From contig JANWZA010000030.1 of assembly GCA_025054775.1 (NCBI GenBank), positions 89,623 to 140,320 of the forward strand: a stretch of 50,698 nt of DNA, read 5' to 3'. The notes under the pieces are model-generated. The model did not search any database. It was not told the DNA's origin and saw nothing but the letters and a program-made list of their open reading frames with translations. Positions 45,429 through 50,698 of the stretch are shown here, piece after piece; position 1 is the first letter of the stretch, and each line of letters begins with the position of its first letter. The DNA comes from Microscillaceae bacterium. Its GTDB lineage: Bacteria; Bacteroidota; Bacteroidia; Cytophagales; Microscillaceae. The position numbers and the translations under genes are program-made.

Positions 45429-45449
45429 TTTTATACAAATCATTAGAAA

Positions 45450-46199
45450 TCATTTGGCTATGCTAGCATCTTGCGGTATGTATCGTTGGAAAAGACTTTG
45501 TATTTTAATTTGAAAAACTCCAAAGAAAGCCTCTCTAAAAATAGCGATGCTCATCTTAGATTTGCCTTTGGTACGGTCTGTAAAAATAATTGGGATTTCT
45601 ATAATTTTGAAACCAAATTTCCAAGTCAAAAATTTCATTTCTATTTGAAAAGCATAGCCAATAAAACGAATCTTATTGAGGTTAATAGTTTCTAAAACTT
45701 TTCTACGATAGCACTTAAAGCCTGCTGTGGCATCGTTAATAGGCAATCCTGTAATAAATTTGACATAGAGGCTTGCAAAATAGGAGATTAAAATTCGCTC
45801 AATAGACCAATTTACTACGTTAATACCTTTCACATAGCGTGAGCCAATTGCCAAATCATAGCCTTGCTTGGCACAAGCCTCGTAGAGCCGCACAAGGTCG
45901 TTAGGGTTGTGCGAAAAGTCTGCATCCATTTCGCAAATAAATTCATATTCACGTGCCAAAGCCCACTGAAAGCCGTGTATATAGGCGGTTCCTAGTCCTA
46001 ATTTACCTTCTCTTTGTTCTAAAAATAAACGATTAGGATATTTTGCCTGCATTTTTTTTACAACTTCTGCAGTACCATCAGGGGAGTTATCATCTACCAC
46101 GAGCAAATCAAAAGCCACAGGTAAGCCCATTATTACTTCAATGATGGACTCTATGTTTTCTATTTCGTTGTAGGTAGGAATAATAACGATAGGGTTCAT
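45450..46199 (-). CDS. Polyprenol-phosphate glycosyltransferase, DPM1-like (GT2)
   Basis: A 249-residue family 2 glycosyltransferase without a C-terminal membrane domain. It has IVIIPTYNEIENIESII, VVDDNSPDGTAEVVKKM, EMDADFSHNP (the DxD motif) and IGSRYVKG, then INDATAGFKCYRRKVLE and IPIIFTDRTKGKSKMS. These match the dolichol/polyprenol-phosphate mannose synthases of bacteria. The donor may be GDP-mannose or UDP-glucose. I start at ATG 46,199 (MNPIVIIPTYNE); an in-frame start 18 codons upstream reads through the promoter motif and is unlikely. It lies close to the DUF3667 gene. Confidence 0.9.
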   Translation of the reverse strand: MNPIVIIPTYNEIENIESIIEVIMGLPVAFDLLVVDDNSPDGTAEVVKKMQAKYPNRLFLEQREGKLGLGTAYIHGFQWALAREYEFICEMDADFSHNPNDLVRLYEACAKQGYDLAIGSRYVKGINVVNWSIERILISYFASLYVKFITGLPINDATAGFKCYRRKVLETINLNKIRFIGYAFQIEMKFLTWKFGFKIIEIPIIFTDRTKGKSKMSIAIFREAFFGVFQIKIQSLFQRYIPQDASIAK

Positions 46200-46230
46200 G
46201 CAGTTTTTGTTCAAAACATTAGTTAAAATA

Positions 46231-46238
46231 CAAAGATA
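46231..46238 (-). promoter_or_regulatory. Candidate -7 element of the DPM1-like gene
   Basis: The minus strand reads TATCTTTG, an exact match, 32 bases before the ATG at 46,199. It also overlaps the extended open frame, arguing for the inner start. The -33 element is weak. Confidence 0.5.
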
Positions 46239-46298
46239 CATATTTTTGAGCATTTACTTGATTTATTAAAAAGCCATGAAATTTTACTAACATTTCTT

Positions 46299-46306
46299 TA
46301 TTTTTG
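46299..46306 (+). promoter_or_regulatory. Candidate -7 element of the PAP2 gene
   Basis: TATTTTTG matches TAnnTTTG and overlaps the TTG (46,304) of the longest open frame. If used, translation must begin downstream, at ATG 46,394 or 46,418. Confidence 0.4.
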
Positions 46307-46393
46307 TTACTCTATATTTTGATTTTATTTGCTTTTTGTATTTTTGCAAAAGTAAAGGGATATTACCTTTTGTTTTTTTTCAATTTCTATCTT

Positions 46394-47071
46394 ATGTGTC
46401 GGGAGTGTTTTCTGAAAATGCTATGTAGAGGACGAGGTTTCTTTAGGGGTTGGCTTCTGTACTTTCCTTTAGGCTTATTCTTACTAATGTTTACCCAAAA
46501 AGGTGAGATTGAAATTTGGCTTAACCAAAGGCACACTCCTTTTTTAGATATAGCTTTTAGTATACTAACCTTTATGGGGGATGGCTTTTTTGTATTGTTA
46601 GTATGTATTTTGTATCTATTTATCCGCTTTTATGAGGCTTTGGTCTTGTTACTAGTGTATATTTTCTCTGGTATTCCTGTGCAAATACTCAAAAACACTC
46701 TCTTTTTAGGTGAGCCTCGCCCTAAAGTTTTTTTCGAAAATATCGCTCAAAAATTACATTTCGTAAAGGGTTTAGAAATTCATAGCTATAACAGTTTCCC
46801 TTCAGGACATTCGGCTACGGCATTTGCTATAATGCTTTTCTTTGCCATGTTTCTGCCTGAAAAACATCGCAACTGGGGAGGTGTATGTTGCTTTCTAATT
46901 GCATTTTTAATTGCAACCTCACGAATATATTTGTTACAACATTTTTTTATTGATACATTTGTAGGGGCTTTAATCGGAACAGTTACTGCTTTTCTTGTAA
47001 TTGGCTTCATAGAGAATAGAACTGAACTTAAAGATAAAATTTTTTGGCAAAAACGAATTAAATTAACTTAA
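46394..47071 (+). CDS. PAP2-family membrane phosphatase
   Basis: A 225-residue polytopic phosphatase, related to bacterial undecaprenyl-pyrophosphate and phosphatidic-acid phosphatases. The three catalytic motifs are intact: LKNTLFLGEPRPK (KxxxxxxRP), SFPSGHSATAFAIM (PSGH) and SRIYLLQHFFIDTFVGALIG (SRxxxxxHxxxD). I chose ATG 46,394 over the TTG at 46,304 because of the promoter overlap; ATG 46,418 is also possible. Substrate is not clear. It is divergent from the DPM1-like gene. Confidence 0.88.
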   Translation: MCRECFLKMLCRGRGFFRGWLLYFPLGLFLLMFTQKGEIEIWLNQRHTPFLDIAFSILTFMGDGFFVLLVCILYLFIRFYEALVLLLVYIFSGIPVQILKNTLFLGEPRPKVFFENIAQKLHFVKGLEIHSYNSFPSGHSATAFAIMLFFAMFLPEKHRNWGGVCCFLIAFLIATSRIYLLQHFFIDTFVGALIGTVTAFLVIGFIENRTELKDKIFWQKRIKLT

Positions 47072-47116
47072 TCTAAAAGAACTTAAATTTTTCATCCTTT
47101 AACCATACACAAGAAA

Positions 47117-48079
47117 ATGAGAAAAACTGCTATTTCATTCATATTACCTGTACTTGTAATAACTTTACTTTGGGCTTGCAGTAGCCCGCAAGGTGCTAAA
47201 GAAAACCAAAACATAAGCAACCATAAGAAACTACCCGACAGCACCATACTGTCAGATATTACTAATACAGTTAAGAATGCTCCCTCTCCTGTAGATTTTG
47301 TTTCGCATATCAACCAAGCTAACCTCGCATATTCTAAGGATTTACCTAATGATACGAAAAATGTAAATAATTACTTGAATGATGGCATTTATGCCCCACT
47401 CAATTTGGGCGTGTATATGACAGACTTGGGCTACAATGCCTTATACTTTAAGGTCGAGTCCTCTATCGAGTATCTTAAAGCCTGTAAAAAAATTACAGAC
47501 CATTTGGGTATTCTTTCAAAACAAAATAAGCAATTATTTGATAGATTTGAAAAAAACATGGATAACCGCGACTCCTTACTCTTAATCGTGAGTCAAAGTT
47601 ATGCTAATATCAATAATTACGTGAAAAATAATGACTCGTATGACATCTCCTCGCTTGCATTGGTAGGTAGTTGGGTAGAAGGGCTTTACCTTAGCACCAA
47701 GCTTGTGCTTCAGTATAAGCAAACCAGTCAAGATAAGTCTACGCAAGAGCGATTGCTACCCGTAATTTATAGCATTGGTGGGCAAAAACGCTCCGTAGAT
47801 AATTTGATTGAATTGCTCAGTGCAGTAAAAAATAAAGAAAAGTTAAAAGATTTACTTAAAGATTTTCAAGAACTTAAAGAAATTTATCAAGAAGTAAAAA
47901 TCATAGATAAAAAAGAAGGTGAAGAGTTTATTGATATTGCTGAAATCGGAAATATTGACCAAGTAAATGAAAAAATTACGTTGAGTAGTATTGCCAAAGC
48001 TGAAGTTACAGATGTAACCTTAAAACGTATTCTTAAAAAAATTACAGATATTCGTGAGAAGATTATCAACGTGAAATAA
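47117..48079 (+). CDS. Lipoprotein of unknown function
   Basis: A 320-residue lipoprotein: the signal MRKTAISFILPVLVITLLWA precedes Cys21 (LWAC). The mature part is mostly helical, with SYANINNYVKNNDSYDISSL, ALVGSWVEGLYLSTKLVLQY and IYSIGGQKRSVDNLIELLSA, and long lysine-rich helices toward the C terminus (KDLLKDFQELKEIYQEVK). I do not recognise the family, though the SWVEGLYLS pattern recurs in Bacteroidota lipoproteins. It begins 45 bases after the PAP2 gene, possibly in the same transcript. Confidence 0.75.
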   Translation: MRKTAISFILPVLVITLLWACSSPQGAKENQNISNHKKLPDSTILSDITNTVKNAPSPVDFVSHINQANLAYSKDLPNDTKNVNNYLNDGIYAPLNLGVYMTDLGYNALYFKVESSIEYLKACKKITDHLGILSKQNKQLFDRFEKNMDNRDSLLLIVSQSYANINNYVKNNDSYDISSLALVGSWVEGLYLSTKLVLQYKQTSQDKSTQERLLPVIYSIGGQKRSVDNLIELLSAVKNKEKLKDLLKDFQELKEIYQEVKIIDKKEGEEFIDIAEIGNIDQVNEKITLSSIAKAEVTDVTLKRILKKITDIREKIINVK

Positions 48080-48946
48080 AATTTGTTCTTTTACATCACT
48101 AAACACGTAGCTTTATTCACTTCCAACATTGGAAAAGCTATATTGTTTTTTTGCTCGGTTTATATTTTATGTAAAGCAAGTTCTTTTTTCCTTTTGCAGG
48201 AAAGTAGTATTTTTGCATAAATTACTTTAAATTATGGAGTAATTTGCAAACCTATTTGAGCCAAATTTTGCTCAATGCTTCTGTAGAAAAACACTATTTA
48301 GAAAGAAATATGCTTAACGCATGTAAATCTTGAAAATGTACTAAACCCAACCTGCTACGTGTAGCAAAAGAAACTTATTCCATTATTTACAAAACAGGGA
48401 TTACAACCTCTCCTAACTTGATGGTAGAAAAAATGAAAAATTGGGAATTGGAGAATACTAAAATGTTCAGCTAGAAGACCAATCCTTGCATATTGAAATA
48501 ATCATTCAAAAGCAATATGTTTTCTTTCTATAAGGGAAGACTCTAAGAAAAGAAGGTTCTGCATACTGAAAGGATTAGAATTAGTTTAGAAACCTTATTA
48601 CAATTTACAATCTCCTAATTTGTAGTAGTAAAAGAATTGTCATCAAGCTTAACTTAATCAATCTAATTCAAGAGAACGAAAAATGACTAATAAAATTTTG
48701 CATCACAGCTAGATGCTAAAAATGCAAAGAAAAAAAGCACAGGCTATTTTAGTACAATATTGAACGGATTTCAAAGAAAACATAAGAAACAACCTACAAT
48801 AGCTAAACCCCAAAGAGCATGAATTGGCAAATTAGCCAAAGAAATAAAGAACCATCCAAAGAAGACAAATAACCGAGTGAGTAGCTACTGCAAAAAAATC
48901 AATAAACGAGAGTAAAAATCTTTTAACTGAAAAACACTAAAAGACC
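48080..48946. other. Apparent gene desert upstream of mrdA
   Basis: About 870 bases with no frame longer than about 45 codons on either strand. A -7-like TATTTTTG lies at 48,208-48,215, and a frame at 48,244-48,474 is open apart from one TGA (48,331-48,333); it could be a decayed gene. The sequence is AT-rich and lysine-biased in translation. In many Bacteroidota mreC/mreD precede mrdA; neither is visible here. Confidence 0.5.
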
Positions 48947-50698
48947 ATGAGAGAAGATCGTAAATGGGTAATTTTAGGCTTATTCTTCTTTGTAGCTATT
49001 GTATTTTTAGGTAAACTATTCGCTTTACAGGTACTGGACAGTACCTACAAACAAGCCGCAGATAACAACGCTTTTAAGCGTATTATTATTTATCCGCACC
49101 GGGGTATGGTTTACGACCGTACAGGTAAGTTACTAATCTATAACACCCCTGTATATGATTTATTAGTTACACCAAGCAAAGTAAGCATAAAAGATACAAC
49201 GGCTTTTTGCAATCTTTTAGGTATCAGCAAAGAGTACTTTATCAAAACCATGCAACAAGCCATGCGGTATTCTATGAATGTACCCTCTGATTTTTTGAGA
49301 CAAATTTCTCACGTAGATTTTGCTAAAATTCAAGATAAATTGATTGATTATACAGGTTTCGATATTGTAACACGTACTATTAGAGCTTATCCACACCAAA
49401 GTTTAGCAAATACCTTAGGTTACATTGGGGAAATTGACTCAGTGAGACTAAAAAAAGATAGTGAAAAGTATTATCAACGAGGTGATTACATCGGCATTAG
49501 TGGATTAGAACAAGTCTATGAAAAAGAACTTCGTGGCAGAAAAGGGGTGAAATACGTCATGGTAGACGCCAAAGGGCGCGAAAAAGGCTCCTTCCGCAAT
49601 GGACAATATGATACACTTTCTATTGCAGGCAAAGATCTAATTTCATCCATTGACCTAGAATTGCAACAATACGGGGAGTATCTTATGCAAAACAAAGTAG
49701 GGAGTATTGTGGCTATTGAACCTGCTACAGGCGAAATCTTAGCTATCGTCTCCTCTCCAAGCTATGACCCCAATTTACTTACGGGAGCAAACTTTGCCAA
49801 AAATTACTCTCCTCTTGTATCAGACAAACGCAAACCTTTATTTAACCGTGCTATCATGTCTACAGATCCTCCTGGTTCAGTTTTTAAGGTAGTACAAGCT
49901 CTGGTAGGCTTGCAAGAGCGTGTTATCGTTCCTGAATCTCGTTTCTTTTGTAATTGGTCTTTGGTAAAATGCCACGGGCACCCTAGTCCGCTAGATGTAC
50001 GTGGTTCATTACAATATTCTTGCAATCCTTATTACTATAATGTATTTCGCAGAATTGTATATCAAAATATCTTGAACGATAGTCTTCAAACCGCTCCTGA
50101 CCAAGAGGAGGCAATTGGCTTTGAAAAGTGGCGAAATTATATGCTCAAATTCGGTTTAGGCGATAAGTTAGGGGTAGATATAGCTAATGAAAAAGGGGGA
50201 CGTATCCCCAAAACTTCGCTTTATGATAAACGCTATGGCAAAGGCAAATGGAAATACTCTAATATCTATTCTTTGGCTATTGGGCAAGGAGAAATCGGCG
50301 TTACACCTTTACAAATGGCAAACATTGCTTGCATCATTGCTAACCGTGGATGGTACCGTATTCCTCACGTTATCAAGAAGTTAGATAAAGAAGACTGTTT
50401 GCCTCAATATAGAAAAAAAATTTATACCGACATCAGCCCTAAACATTTTGAAGTAATTATAGATGGTATGGAGTGGGCAGTCAAAGCAGGAACAGTAGCC
50501 AGCTATGCCATAGCTCCTGATTTGAACATTTGCGGAAAGACTGGTACCGTACAAAACCCACGTGGGGAAGACCACTCTGTTTTTATCGCCTTCGCTCCCA
50601 AAGAAAACCCCAAAATTGCTATTGCAGTTTACGTAGAAAATGCAGGTTTTGGAGGAGTATGGGCAGCTCCCATAGCTACACTCATGATTGAAAAATAC
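48947..50698 (+). CDS. mrdA: Penicillin-binding protein 2, incomplete at the right edge
   Basis: The frame is open for 584 codons from ATG 48,947 to the last base and continues outside. It begins MREDRKWVILGLFFFVAIVF with one transmembrane anchor (about 7-27). The PBP dimerisation region includes PHRGMVYDRTGKLLI near residue 48 and SLANTLGYIGEIDSV. The transpeptidase core is complete: the serine motif DPPGSVFKVV (SVFK), SCN in YSCNPYYYN, and KTGT in CGKTGTVQNP. It makes the elongation-mode peptidoglycan crosslinks with RodA. The typical Bacteroidota neighbours mreBCD are not seen upstream; rodA would be expected beyond the edge. Confidence 0.95.
   Translation, partial: MREDRKWVILGLFFFVAIVFLGKLFALQVLDSTYKQAADNNAFKRIIIYPHRGMVYDRTGKLLIYNTPVYDLLVTPSKVSIKDTTAFCNLLGISKEYFIKTMQQAMRYSMNVPSDFLRQISHVDFAKIQDKLIDYTGFDIVTRTIRAYPHQSLANTLGYIGEIDSVRLKKDSEKYYQRGDYIGISGLEQVYEKELRGRKGVKYVMVDAKGREKGSFRNGQYDTLSIAGKDLISSIDLELQQYGEYLMQNKVGSIVAIEPATGEILAIVSSPSYDPNLLTGANFAKNYSPLVSDKRKPLFNRAIMSTDPPGSVFKVVQALVGLQERVIVPESRFFCNWSLVKCHGHPSPLDVRGSLQYSCNPYYYNVFRRIVYQNILNDSLQTAPDQEEAIGFEKWRNYMLKFGLGDKLGVDIANEKGGRIPKTSLYDKRYGKGKWKYSNIYSLAIGQGEIGVTPLQMANIACIIANRGWYRIPHVIKKLDKEDCLPQYRKKIYTDISPKHFEVIIDGMEWAVKAGTVASYAIAPDLNICGKTGTVQNPRGEDHSVFIAFAPKENPKIAIAVYVENAGFGGVWAAPIATLMIEKY

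Noticed and set aside
46304-46393. A TTG-started N-terminal extension of the PAP2 protein
   Set aside because: The TTG overlaps the candidate -7 promoter element, so it would not be in the mRNA.
49387-49395. A perfect DnaA-box-like TTATCCACA
   Set aside because: Single occurrence inside the mrdA coding sequence (codes SH-type residues), with no cluster, so not evidence for an origin.
50187-50384. Short open frames inside the right-edge region
   Set aside because: They are shadows of mrdA, which is open on the plus strand through to the last base.

Overview
This is a low-GC stretch of a Bacteroidota chromosome, most likely Cytophagales-like. The evidence is consistent. Genes lack Shine-Dalgarno sequences, and many are preceded by the Bacteroidota-type promoter (TTTG, about 19 bases, TAnnTTTG). 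The tRNA-Tyr/Gly/Thr-tuf-tRNA-Trp-secE-nusG-rplKAJL order is intact. A giant secreted protein carries a type IX secretion C-terminal sorting domain, and lipoproteins and YfhO/NHL/GAF-type proteins typical of the phylum are present. The tRNAs do not encode CCA. No phage, IS element, rRNA or CRISPR array was seen.

Layout. 1-4.8 kb (minus strand): the translation cluster rplL(partial)-rplJ-rplA-rplK-nusG-secE-tRNA-Trp-tuf-tRNA-Thr-tRNA-Gly-tRNA-Tyr. 4.9-8.5 kb (minus): Sua5/TsaC tRNA-modification enzyme, a membrane-anchored RidA-like protein, and the first of three output-less GAF/PAS sensors. 8.7-14.4 kb (plus): S41 protease, tRNA-Ser, hemE, a J-domain/transmembrane/LRR fusion and a glycosyltransferase. 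14.4-22.6 kb: rsmB (minus), thioredoxin-NHL lipoprotein (plus), then CoA-transferase, NAD kinase, riboflavin synthase and the second GAF/PAS sensor (minus). 22.8-31.6 kb (plus): a T9SS-exported endonuclease/exonuclease/phosphatase protein, two small secreted proteins, a Ca-type P-ATPase and a histidine kinase. 31.7-33.6 kb (minus): the third GAF/PAS sensor. 33.8-34.14 kb: a striking array of sixteen 21-bp units in the leader of murE. 34.2-42.2 kb (plus): murE, CoA-type NUDIX hydrolase, ATP-grasp-like protein, amino-acid permease, YfhO membrane protein. 42.4-44.3 kb: divergent FAD oxidoreductase and mnmD, resembling a split MnmC. 44.5-48.1 kb: a 37-residue lipoprotein, a frameshifted DUF3667 gene, a DPM1-like glycosyltransferase, a PAP2 phosphatase and a lipoprotein of unknown function. 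48.1-48.9 kb is apparently non-coding. From 48,947 to the window end runs mrdA (PBP2), open at the right edge.

How the genes fit together. Most are housekeeping: ribosome/elongation, tRNA modification (Sua5, MnmD and possibly its oxidase), heme, NAD(P), riboflavin, and cell wall synthesis (murE, mrdA). The accessory content is envelope sensing and export. The observations I consider least explained are the 21-bp array before murE, the three sensor paralogues lacking any recognisable output domain, the J-domain/TM/LRR fusion, and a dispersed hairpin-rich intergenic repeat present twice in opposite orientations. I see no clear new multi-gene defence or mobile system. All function calls rest on reading motifs by eye; no database search was run.
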